A stretch of 6,661 nucleotides of DNA from an uncultured bacterium (GCA_937959175.1 CALGAS010000349.1:1-6661); one strand, 5' to 3'; positions 1 to 5,531 are shown, counted from the stretch's first letter. Numbers and translations are program-made. Notes: generated from the sequence alone by a model not told the origin.

Positions 1-2
1 CG

Positions 3-98
3 GAAGCAGAGTGGCGGCGACGGCTCGACGAGCGGGATCCGTTCGCTACGCTGCTCGCGCGAGAAGGAATCCCGGTCGCGTTTCGTGACAGCCCGTAA
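3..98 (+). CDS. C-terminal end of an unidentified upstream gene (partial)
   Basis: Frame 3 is open from the window edge to a TAA at 96-98 and gives 31 residues that begin EAEWRRRLDERDP and end GIPVAFRDSP. The composition (mixed charged and hydrophobic, no arginine/proline runs) looks like real coding sequence, unlike the other two frames here. The family cannot be recognised from so short a piece. The stop codon merges with the ribosome binding site of the next gene (TAAGGAAG), and only 13 bases separate the stop from the next ATG, so the two genes are probably in one operon with coupled translation. The other possibility is that these bases are a non-coding leader; the tight stop/ribosome-site junction argues against that. 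Confidence 0.55.
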   Translation, partial: EAEWRRRLDERDPFATLLAREGIPVAFRDSP

Positions 99-103
99 GG
101 AAG
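97..103 (+). promoter_or_regulatory. Ribosome binding site that fixes the phosphodiesterase start
   Basis: AAGGAAG lies 8 bases before the ATG at 112. This favours that ATG over the GTG at 85 in the same frame, whose nearest purine-rich stretch (GAGAAGGAA, 61-69) is about 15 bases away. The motif overlaps the upstream TAA. Confidence 0.6.
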
Positions 104-111
104 CCGTGCTG

Positions 112-1176
112 ATGATGTGGCAGAAGCTCGATCCCGCCCGTGCCCTTCGTCGTCTGTGTGGTCGGCTCGCCGGCCTGGCCACCTGGGTTGCCTGCCTTGG
201 CGTCGGCCTGGCCGGCATGCGGGGCGAGGCGGCCCCGGAGAGCGACGGCGCTTCAGCCATGCAGACCTCGGCGGCCGCCGGAGCGGTCGTCGCCTCGCGG
301 CATCCCTTCGGCCGGCCGCTGGTCTTCGCCCACCGCGGGGCGTGCGGCGAGCGGCCCGAGCACACGCTCGCCTCCTACCGCCTGGCGATGGAGCAGGGGG
401 CCGACTACGTCGAGCCCGATCTGCGGCTCACCAAAGACGGCGTGCTTGTGGCCCTCCACGACGCGACCCTCAACCGCACGACCGACGTCGCCGACCATCC
501 CGAGTTTGCCGACCGCTCGACGCCCGACAAGAAGAACGGCCGGCCCCTCTGGTGGATCAAAGATTTCACGCTCGCCGAGCTCAAGACCCTCCGCACCCGC
601 CAGAGCATCGGCCGCCGCCCCCGCGACTACGACGGCCAGGAGACGGTGCCGACCCTCTCGGAGGTCGCCCGGCTCGTCCACGCCTTCAATCGCGAGCACG
701 GTACCCGGATCGGGCTCACGCCCGAGCTCCGCGAGGGGGCCGATCGGTTCGTCGAGTGGCTGGCCGGCGAAGGGGAGGAACTGGGCGTCGGCTCCCCCGC
801 CCTGCCCCTGCATCTGCAGTCGTTCGACCTCGGCACGATGATCCGCGTCCGGGCGGCGACCGCCGTCCCTTGCGTCTGGCTGGTCTCGCGGCGGCCGACG
901 CCCGAGAAGCTCGCCGAGATCGGCGGCCAGATCGACGGGCTCTCGCTCTCCAAGACGGCCCTCTTCGAGAACGACCCGGCGGGCTACTGCCGGGCGCTTC
1001 ACGACCGCGGCTACTGCGTCGTCTGCTGGACCTTCGCCGACGACGGCTTCGACCGGAAGCGATTCACCTCGCCCCGCGAGGAGCTCGACGCCGCCCTCGC
1101 CGCCGGCGTCGACGCCTTCTTCACCGACTTTCCCGCCAGCGGCGTCGCCGCCCGCAACGCGGCCGCCGGCCGGTGA
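112..1176 (+). CDS. Glycerophosphodiester phosphodiesterase, GlpQ-like, probably exported
   Basis: This predicted enzyme hydrolyses glycerophosphodiesters, the deacylated phospholipid headgroups, to glycerol-3-phosphate and an alcohol. Numbering from the ATG at 112 (354 aa), a basic N-terminus and a hydrophobic stretch (about residues 12-36, LAGLATWVACLGVGLAG) suggest a signal peptide or anchor, so the enzyme would act outside the cytoplasmic membrane. The GDPD TIM-barrel motifs are in order: AHRG (His74, Arg75), PEHTL, VEPDL (Glu101, Asp103; metal ligands in the family), LHD (His116, second catalytic His), TPEL (Glu205), QSFD (236-239), CWTF (Trp306) and FTDFP (337-341). The order and the long segment after the second His match periplasmic GlpQ more than the short cytosolic UgpQ form. 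An in-frame GTG at 85 would add nine residues, but the ATG has the better ribosome site. The family assignment is firm; the physiological substrate and export are inferred. Confidence 0.93.
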   Translation: MMWQKLDPARALRRLCGRLAGLATWVACLGVGLAGMRGEAAPESDGASAMQTSAAAGAVVASRHPFGRPLVFAHRGACGERPEHTLASYRLAMEQGADYVEPDLRLTKDGVLVALHDATLNRTTDVADHPEFADRSTPDKKNGRPLWWIKDFTLAELKTLRTRQSIGRRPRDYDGQETVPTLSEVARLVHAFNREHGTRIGLTPELREGADRFVEWLAGEGEELGVGSPALPLHLQSFDLGTMIRVRAATAVPCVWLVSRRPTPEKLAEIGGQIDGLSLSKTALFENDPAGYCRALHDRGYCVVCWTFADDGFDRKRFTSPREELDAALAAGVDAFFTDFPASGVAARNAAAGR

Positions 1177-1230
1177 CCAGCCGCGAGCAAACGGGCCCGC
1201 AGACCGTTTCGCCGTCGCAGCCGTGAGGAA

Positions 1231-1260
1231 TTGCGACAACGCCCCGGGCGGGGCTATCTT
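1231..1260 (+). promoter_or_regulatory. Putative sigma-70-like promoter with a palindrome in its spacer
   Basis: TTGCGA (1231-1236) and TATCTT (1255-1260) are separated by 18 bases and each match the -35/-10 consensus at 4 of 6 positions. The site is 36 bases before the ATG of the small gene at 1297. The spacer carries a perfect palindrome, GCCCCG-GG-CGGGGC (1241-1254), placed where a repressor or a DNA-twisting activator could act. The same GC-rich hairpin, followed by TATCTTT, could instead be a weak terminator for the phosphodiesterase gene. The assignment rests on sequence matching only. Confidence 0.42.
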
Positions 1261-1296
1261 TCATGCGGCTCTTGATCTGATCTTTCGAGGCGAGCA

Positions 1297-1560
1297 ATGC
1301 GGCCGCGGCCCCATCCCAGTGACACCTCCGCTGCTGCCGCCGAGGTCCAGCGGCAGCTGGTTCTCAGACTCTCTCCGCTCGAGCGGCTGCAAAAGGGATG
1401 CGCTCTTTCCAGCCGGGGCCGTCGCCTGGCCCTCGAGGCGATCCGCCGGCGGTATCCCGCTGCCGATTGCGAAGAGGTTCGGCTCCGGTTCATCGAGCTT
1501 GCCTACGGGCCGGCAGTCGCCCGCGAGGTGCGGTGCTGGCTCGGGCAGCGGGCCTCATGA
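1297..1560 (+). CDS. Small protein paired with a nucleotidyltransferase; antitoxin-like, function unknown
   Basis: An 87-residue protein that I cannot place in a named family. The first 20 residues are low-complexity (Pro, Ser, Ala, Arg). The rest looks helical and starts with a block LSPLERLQKGCALSSRGRRL, followed by RRRYPAADCEEVRLRF and a short C-terminal stretch with LAYGPAVAREV. This layout (a leading helix, then an R-R-Y-P turn, then an E-x-x-x-R-F helix) resembles small proteins I recall encoded before nucleotidyltransferases in planctomycetes, but this is memory of a pattern, not a search result. A GAGG (1287-1290) lies 6 bases before the ATG. The stop overlaps the next start (ATGA, 1557-1560), which implies translational coupling and a shared function. 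An antitoxin or accessory role is an inference from this arrangement. Confidence 0.68.
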   Translation: MRPRPHPSDTSAAAAEVQRQLVLRLSPLERLQKGCALSSRGRRLALEAIRRRYPAADCEEVRLRFIELAYGPAVAREVRCWLGQRAS

Positions 1561-2003
1561 GCGACACGGATGACCTGATTGCCGCCCTTGCCCCGGTCGC
1601 GTCCGCCTTCCAACAGCTGGACGTCTCGTTTTACATCGGGGGCAGCGTTGCCAGCACCTACCACGGTGCGATTCGTTCAACGATGGACGTCGACCTCGTC
1701 TGTGATCTGCGGGCTGACCAGGTCGGGGCCTTCGTGGCATCCTTCGGGCCGGAGTGCTACGTCAGCGAGTCAGCGGTGCGTGACGCAGTGGAACGACGCA
1801 GCTGCTTCAACGTGATTCACCTGCCAACGGCGTTCAAGGTGGATGTGTTTGTCAGCCGCGGGCGGCCCTTCGACCTGGCAGCGATGCAGCACCTGACGTG
1901 GGTGGGTAAAACGTGCCCCAAGGGCCGATGCGACCCTCGCGCCGAACAGGGAGCGGCCAGTAGTCCATCGCCTGGCTGTCTTTCACGTAGTCGGGATCGG
2001 TGA
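1557..2003 (+). CDS. Nucleotidyltransferase-fold protein (AbiEii/MNT-like), C-terminally truncated
   Basis: The first roughly 111 of 148 residues show the minimal nucleotidyltransferase core: YIGGS (Gly28, Gly29, Ser30), then TMDVDL with Asp44 and Asp46, and the third metal-binding acidic residue in KVDVF (Asp96). In this superfamily these residues bind the metal and NTP and transfer a nucleotide to a protein, RNA or small molecule. Resemblance fades after FDLAAMQ (about 1889). Relatives usually continue for another 70-100 residues (an AEDxxLxKL-type helix region), which is missing. The remaining codons first cross an unassigned stretch and then read antisense through the DUF1559 gene, giving a Ser/Pro/Arg-rich tail. 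Start: the ATG overlapping the upstream stop; an ATG at 1398 in frame would sit inside the upstream gene and adds arginine-rich shadow sequence. The catalytic core could fold, but the gene is probably damaged. The target is unknown. Confidence 0.72.
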   Translation: MSDTDDLIAALAPVASAFQQLDVSFYIGGSVASTYHGAIRSTMDVDLVCDLRADQVGAFVASFGPECYVSESAVRDAVERRSCFNVIHLPTAFKVDVFVSRGRPFDLAAMQHLTWVGKTCPKGRCDPRAEQGAASSPSPGCLSRSRDR

Positions 2004-2628
2004 GCGACTCGCCGATGATCACGGTGTTGGACGTGCCGTCCCTGACATCGGCGATCTGGACGCCGCTCTCCCCCCAGAGCATCCCGTTGAGCGGCACCTG
2101 CTCGAGGGCCCGTGCCCCGGCCGGCACGCTCGGGGGCAGGGTGCTGGCGTCGTCCGAGTAGACATCCGATCCGGCGCAGCCCCGATAGCTGACCGGCACC
2201 CGCAGCGGGATCCCCTGGTTGTCGCGGGGGTTCACCGGCATGCTCGGGCAGCGGAAGACCGGGATCACCGTGCCGCAGGCCCGTTCGTTGGCCGAGCCGT
2301 TGGTCGCCCAGTTGCCCTGGTGCTCGTCAAAGACGAGCGTGTCGAAGAGCGGCTGCTGCTCGATGTGGGGCAGGATCGGCGCGTGCCAGAGGGCCTCGAG
2401 CCAGTTAAAGCCGTAGGGAAACCGCTGCTCGGTCTCGTGGTAGCTGAGCATCGCCAGCGACAGGTTGCGGAGGTTGTTCTTGCACTGCACCTGGCGGGCA
2501 GACTCGCGGACCGACTGCACGGCCGGCAGCAGCAGCCCGATCAGGGTGGCGAGGATCGCGATCATCACCAGCAGCTCCACGAGGCTGAAGCCGGAGCGAA
2601 CCCGAGACTGGCAGGAGCATCGTGTCAT
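1852..2628 (-). CDS. DUF1559 pseudopilin-like protein, C-terminally truncated
   Basis: The N-terminus has a type IV prepilin signal: a basic leader, then RSG|FSLVELL with Gly13 before the cleavage point and Glu18 at mature +5, followed by a hydrophobic helix (to about residue 36) and LLPAVQSVRESARQVQC. That string is typical of the very abundant planctomycete DUF1559 (SBP_bac_10-like) family. Further family marks are NNLRNLSLAMLSYHE, LPHIEQQPL (86-94), FRCPSMP and DGTSNTVIIGES (197-208). After DSQAMDYW (about 217-224, near 1957) the resemblance stops. The usual C-terminal block with H-x-G and DGSVR, present in the second copy at 4357, is absent, and the last roughly 34 residues read antisense through the unassigned stretch and into the nucleotidyltransferase gene. 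Start ATG at 2628 has no clear ribosome site. Role in the family is not firmly known; envelope or secretion-associated pseudopilin is inferred. Probably a pseudogene. Confidence 0.78.
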   Translation of the reverse strand: MTRCSCQSRVRSGFSLVELLVMIAILATLIGLLLPAVQSVRESARQVQCKNNLRNLSLAMLSYHETEQRFPYGFNWLEALWHAPILPHIEQQPLFDTLVFDEHQGNWATNGSANERACGTVIPVFRCPSMPVNPRDNQGIPLRVPVSYRGCAGSDVYSDDASTLPPSVPAGARALEQVPLNGMLWGESGVQIADVRDGTSNTVIIGESLTDPDYVKDSQAMDYWPLPVRREGRIGPWGTFYPPTSGAASLPGRRAARG

Positions 2629-2763
2629 CAGACGATCGCGTCGCGGTGGGTGAAGCGGGCGGATCCTGCTCGGCGAGCACGCAGGAACCCAAAAACATTC
2701 CCTTTTGGTATCGCCACTTGATCGGCTGCGACACCGCGGGCTGCTTCTCGTCGCAAACGAGTC

Positions 2764-2783
2764 TTTTCATCGAATTTTCATCG
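2764..2783. repeat. Two TTTTCATCG direct repeats with 11-bp period
   Basis: Perfect 9-bp copies start at 2764 and 2775, so they face the same side of the helix about one turn apart. They lie 64-83 bases before the PEP-CTERM start and could be a regulator site. They may also be chance in an AT-richer stretch. Confidence 0.35.
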
Positions 2784-2832
2784 GAAATCAGATCGTCAAC
2801 CGGTATGGTGCACCGCATCGTTATCCGCGACC

Positions 2833-2838
2833 GAGGAG
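2833..2838 (+). promoter_or_regulatory. Ribosome binding site that fixes the PEP-CTERM protein start
   Basis: GAGGAG lies 8 bases before the ATG at 2847. It decides this start over the ATG at 2622, which would prepend 75 codons of intergenic sequence before a good signal peptide. Confidence 0.75.
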
Positions 2839-2846
2839 TTTGCACG

Positions 2847-4334
2847 ATGGGTGGCAGTCATCTGATTCATGGATCCGATACCGCGACGCGTTGCATCGCT
2901 CGATGCGGCCATTCCGCCGCGCTTGCAATCGCTGTCTGCCTGGCAGCGACGGCCGCACCCGGAGCCACCCTCACGTTCACCGAGGGAGTCGATGGCTACA
3001 CCGCGGCAAGCGAAATCTACATCGCCCGTGATCAGGCAATCGGAGGGGCGACTCCGACGGCCGTGACGACCGATAGTCTCGCAGATCAGCAGACGTGGAT
3101 CGATCAGGACGGCACCGCCATCGATAACTTTGGGGCGGCCGTTTACAAGTTTGGTGACATTTTCGGCAGCGGGGCCTTGCAGGTGCCGGCCGGTAGCGGG
3201 ATCGTTTCGGCAAGTCTCACGCTCACCAGCGGCACGAGCGATTTTGCCGACACTGTCAACGATCCGCGGGTCTACGGCGCGACCGGGCCGATCACGGCGG
3301 CAACCACCTTTGAGACGCTTTCGGGACTCGCTCCGGCGGACCAGGCCAGCAGCTACCTGTTCGGATTTGGCGGCGGCCCGCTGACGCCCTGGCAGTCGTA
3401 CCGTGACGGTCATGGCGATGCCGAGGCAGTGGCCTACGACGTTTCGGCCTACCTTCGATCCGTTTCGGCGGGCACCGTCAGCGCCGCGGATCTGGCGATC
3501 GTGGCCACCAACGTCGGGTCCAACGGCTGGCAGCTCTGGACCCAGAACGCCCCCACCGCCGCCAACCGGCCGACGCTCACGATCGAATACGACACAACCC
3601 GCGTCCAGCAGTCGAGCACGCTCGGCTCCGACAAGGCGACAATCGTGCAGCTCGGCTACCAGGGGTCCGACACCGCTGAACTGGAAACGGGCGGCACGGT
3701 CAGCGTCGATGGCCTCGACGCCACGGGCGAGCCGCCCAATGACCAGGCGGTCATCACGTTTGACCTCGCCTCGGCGCTGCCCGACAACGCCGTGCTCCAG
3801 CAGGCCCGGCTGGTCACTGTCACCGGGGGTGGCAACTCGCCGAGCGGCGACACGAACAACGTCGACGCGGGAATCGCCGTGCAGCAGATTCTCATTGACT
3901 GGGATCTCAACGCGGCCGATGCCACCCTCCCGACGCTGCCGAGCGAGTTTGGCTCGGTTGTCGGCATTCAGGCGAGCGAGTTCGAGGCGAGCAGCGGCTA
4001 TGTCGACATGAACGGCAACCTCTTCGACGGGTCGACAACGCCGAGTGCCGGCCTCGACTCGCTGCTGGCCGGCGAGGAGTATGTCTTCGACGTGACGGGC
4101 ATCGTTGAGAACTGGATCGGCGGCGATCCCAACTACGGCTTCGTGATCACCAAGAAGGGCACCGACGGGTGGGCCTTCAACGTCGATGACGTGCAGCTCC
4201 AACTCGACTACACGACGCCCATTGTCGTCCCCGAGCCGGCGGCGGCCGGCATCGTGGTCGCCGGCCTGGCGGGCCTGCCGCTGCTCCTTCGCCGACGGCG
4301 TCCGGCGGCTGACCAGCGGGCGGGCATCGCGTGA
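2847..4334 (+). CDS. Secreted PEP-CTERM protein with two DNRLRE-like beta domains
   Basis: 495 residues. A signal peptide is visible: a positively charged N-region, then ALAIAVCLAATAAPGA with likely cleavage near residue 40. The C-terminus is an exosortase sorting tag: VPEP (461-464), a hydrophobic helix (467-481) and RRRR (482-485). Exosortase/EpsH systems recognise such tails and release the protein to the outside, often linked to exopolysaccharide. The mature body is rich in Thr, Ser, Gly, Asp and Ala, with no Cys, as expected for extracellular beta-sandwiches. Two halves end alike: VAYDVSAYLRSV...GWQLWTQN...PTLTIEYD (196-249) and YVFDVTGIVENWI...YGFVITKK...VQLQLDYT (412-456). This pattern matches DNRLRE-type modules (F/YDVT..V..W, then a final strand), so I infer tandem domains of that kind, roughly 41-250 and 255-457. 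Adhesion, glycan binding or matrix structure are possible roles; no catalytic site is apparent. The DUF1559 gene follows 22 bases downstream. Confidence 0.82.
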   Translation: MGGSHLIHGSDTATRCIARCGHSAALAIAVCLAATAAPGATLTFTEGVDGYTAASEIYIARDQAIGGATPTAVTTDSLADQQTWIDQDGTAIDNFGAAVYKFGDIFGSGALQVPAGSGIVSASLTLTSGTSDFADTVNDPRVYGATGPITAATTFETLSGLAPADQASSYLFGFGGGPLTPWQSYRDGHGDAEAVAYDVSAYLRSVSAGTVSAADLAIVATNVGSNGWQLWTQNAPTAANRPTLTIEYDTTRVQQSSTLGSDKATIVQLGYQGSDTAELETGGTVSVDGLDATGEPPNDQAVITFDLASALPDNAVLQQARLVTVTGGGNSPSGDTNNVDAGIAVQQILIDWDLNAADATLPTLPSEFGSVVGIQASEFEASSGYVDMNGNLFDGSTTPSAGLDSLLAGEEYVFDVTGIVENWIGGDPNYGFVITKKGTDGWAFNVDDVQLQLDYTTPIVVPEPAAAGIVVAGLAGLPLLLRRRRPAADQRAGIA

Positions 4335-4344
4335 CGGGAGCCCC

Positions 4345-4348
4345 GAGG
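4345..4348 (+). promoter_or_regulatory. Ribosome binding site of the second DUF1559 gene
   Basis: GAGG lies 8 bases before the ATG at 4357, in the 22-base gap after the PEP-CTERM stop. It selects this start over the in-frame ATG at 4186, which lies inside the PEP-CTERM gene. Confidence 0.6.
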
Positions 4349-4356
4349 ATGGTCGG

Positions 4357-5355
4357 ATGAAACACCGTCGCGGTTTGCCGGCGGGCATGACGCTCGTCGA
4401 ACTGCTTGTCGTGATCGCGATCATCGCGACCCTGGTCGGGCTCTTGCTGCCGGCGGTGCAGGCGGCGCGGGAGTCGGCCCGCAGGACGCAGTGCGGAAAC
4501 CACATCAGGCAGCTCGCCATCGCCTGGCAGACGCATCACTCAAGCCAGGGCCACTTTCCCGGGGGTGGCTGGGGGTGGGAGTGGGTCGGCGATCCCGACC
4601 GTGGTTTCGGCCGCGGCCAGCCGGGGGCCTGGATCTTCAACATCCTGCCTCACATCGAGCAGGAGCCGCTCTGGAGCATGGCCGCCGGGATCGACGACGC
4701 GGCCGCCAAGCGGCGGACGCTCAGCGAGATGTGCCAGGTACCGCTGCCGATCCTCCACTGCCCCTCCCGGCGGCTGGCCAAGCTGACGCTGGCCAAGGGC
4801 CACTGGAACCCGCCCAACGCCAATCGCATCCGCGAGGTGGCCAAGACCGACTACGCCGCCAACTGCGGCTCGACGGCAAGAGTCGACTGGGTGCATCCCA
4901 CAAACGTCGCCAACGGGGAGAGCGATCCGTGGTGGACCACGAACGGCGACCCGGTGTTTGCCCGGCTCGACGGCGTGTCGGGCTCGGGCTCGTATGTCAC
5001 CGCGGCCCACGTCACCGACGGCCTGAGCAACACCTATCTGGTCGGCGAGAAGAACCTCAATCCCGACTGCTACGACGGTGTGATCGCCTACAGCCGCTAC
5101 GACGGCGGCGACAACGAGGTGGCCTACGGCGGCTGGAACCGCGATTATTACCGCAGTGCCTACTACGGCACGCCCCGGCCAGACACGCCGTCGTTTCGCG
5201 GTGAGACCATCTTCGGCAGCGCTCATGCCGGCAGCATCGCCATGGCGTTTGCCGACGGTTCGGTCCGGCAGGTGCCCTACTCTGTCGATGCCGAGGTGCA
5301 TCGGCGACTCGCCAGTCGCAACGATGGCCAGCCGGCTGGCCCCGGCGACCTGTAG
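4357..5355 (+). CDS. DUF1559 pseudopilin-like protein, intact
   Basis: 332 residues, within the usual DUF1559 range. The N-terminus is a prepilin signal: MKHRRGLPAG|MTLVELL with Gly10 before the predicted cleavage and Glu15 at mature +5, then a hydrophobic helix to about residue 33 and LLPAVQAARESARRTQC. Further family marks are LPHIEQEPL (97-105), LPILHCPSR, DGLSNTYLVGEK (221-232) and the C-terminal GSAHAGSIAMAFADGSVRQV (287-306), the H-x-G / DGSVR block missing from the copy at 2628. A prepilin peptidase would remove the leader and leave the helix in the membrane, with the globular part outside. The family is hugely expanded in planctomycetes, and its exact function is not established. The 22-base gap to the PEP-CTERM gene suggests co-transcription, so a link to export or surface assembly of that protein is plausible but unproven. 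The in-frame ATG at 4186 lies inside the previous gene and is rejected. Confidence 0.92.
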   Translation: MKHRRGLPAGMTLVELLVVIAIIATLVGLLLPAVQAARESARRTQCGNHIRQLAIAWQTHHSSQGHFPGGGWGWEWVGDPDRGFGRGQPGAWIFNILPHIEQEPLWSMAAGIDDAAAKRRTLSEMCQVPLPILHCPSRRLAKLTLAKGHWNPPNANRIREVAKTDYAANCGSTARVDWVHPTNVANGESDPWWTTNGDPVFARLDGVSGSGSYVTAAHVTDGLSNTYLVGEKNLNPDCYDGVIAYSRYDGGDNEVAYGGWNRDYYRSAYYGTPRPDTPSFRGETIFGSAHAGSIAMAFADGSVRQVPYSVDAEVHRRLASRNDGQPAGPGDL

Positions 5356-5378
5356 GCCGGGCCACACCGGGCCGACTG

Positions 5379-5396
5379 GCCCCTCGGGGGGCTTTT
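5379..5396 (+). terminator. Probable intrinsic terminator after the DUF1559 gene
   Basis: GCCCC (5379-5383), loop TCGG, GGGGC (5388-5392), then TTTT and AT. The hairpin begins 23 bases after the stop. A competing hairpin GGGCC (5369-5373) / GGCCC (5378-5382) overlaps it. The stem is only 5 bp but all G-C, and the T-run is short. It would end the PEP-CTERM/DUF1559 unit. Confidence 0.58.
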
Positions 5397-5423
5397 ATGG
5401 CAGGGGAGATCCTTGTCGCTGGC

Positions 5424-5439
5424 GGCCAAGTTTTTGGCC
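5424..5439. repeat. Perfect inverted repeat GGCCAA-GTTT-TTGGCC
   Basis: Six-bp arms around a 4-base loop, in the 176-bp gap between the DUF1559 stop and the GTG start at 5532. It contains a T-run on the plus strand inside the repeat, not after it, so it is a poor terminator on its own. It could be an operator or part of a bipartite termination region. No clear promoter for the next gene was seen between 5440 and 5518. Confidence 0.4.
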
Positions 5440-5518
5440 AGGACGGGCAAGACTTGCTGGGGGGCCGCCGCGTAGGCTGCGAAGTGGCGTTAATGGCAGC
5501 GCTCATTCACCGACATCT

Positions 5519-5524
5519 GAGAGG
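5519..5524 (+). promoter_or_regulatory. Ribosome binding site supporting a GTG start at 5532
   Basis: GAGAGG is 7 bases before GTG at 5532. This matters because the next in-frame ATG (5625) would remove most of the signal peptide. Confidence 0.6.
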
Positions 5525-5531
5525 CATTTCT

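Larger units (their letters stand above)
2629..2846. other. Divergent intergenic region, PEP-CTERM gene versus DUF1559 gene
   Basis: These 218 bases separate two divergent starts and should hold promoters for both. I see no convincing -35/-10 pair in either direction. Visible structure: an interrupted inverted repeat TCCTGC (2664-2669) / GCAGGA (2681-2686) with a second, overlapping possibility TGCTC-GGC-GAGCA, and a direct repeat TTTTCATCG at 2764-2772 and 2775-2783. The stretch from about 2690 to 2815 is visibly more AT-rich than the surrounding genes, as expected for a control region. The reading frame of the plus-strand gene is open through here but has no ribosome site and no family resemblance. 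Confidence 0.5.

Noticed and set aside
117..1226. 369-residue plus-strand frame overlapping the phosphodiesterase gene
   Set aside because: It is extremely arginine/proline-rich, a frame-shifted shadow of the real gene.
253..1239. 328-residue open frame on the minus strand across the phosphodiesterase gene
   Set aside because: Its composition is Gly/Arg/Ala/Val-rich with no recognisable motif, and it is antisense to a gene with all its catalytic motifs. It is typical of high-GC shadow frames.
1241..1260. Strong intrinsic terminator after the phosphodiesterase gene
   Set aside because: The GC palindrome is followed by TATCTTT and not by a T-run, so it is at best weak. The promoter-spacer reading fits equally well, so no separate terminator was listed.
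1398..1556. Longer nucleotidyltransferase starting at ATG 1398
   Set aside because: The added residues are Pro/Arg/Gly-rich shadow of the small gene at 1297. The ATG overlapping that gene's stop gives a normal nucleotidyltransferase N-terminus.
2622..2846. N-terminal extension of the PEP-CTERM protein from an ATG at 2622
   Set aside because: The extension covers the intergenic region and overlaps the minus-strand DUF1559 start. It would also bury the signal peptide, whereas ATG 2847 has GAGGAG at ideal spacing.
2796..4520. 574-residue minus-strand frame, the longest in the window
   Set aside because: It is antisense to the PEP-CTERM gene, which has a ribosome site, signal peptide and sorting tail. 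Its Arg/Val/Gly composition shows no domain. Its first-listed part only resembles a DUF1559 N-terminus because it crosses the antisense of the real one near 4400-4500.
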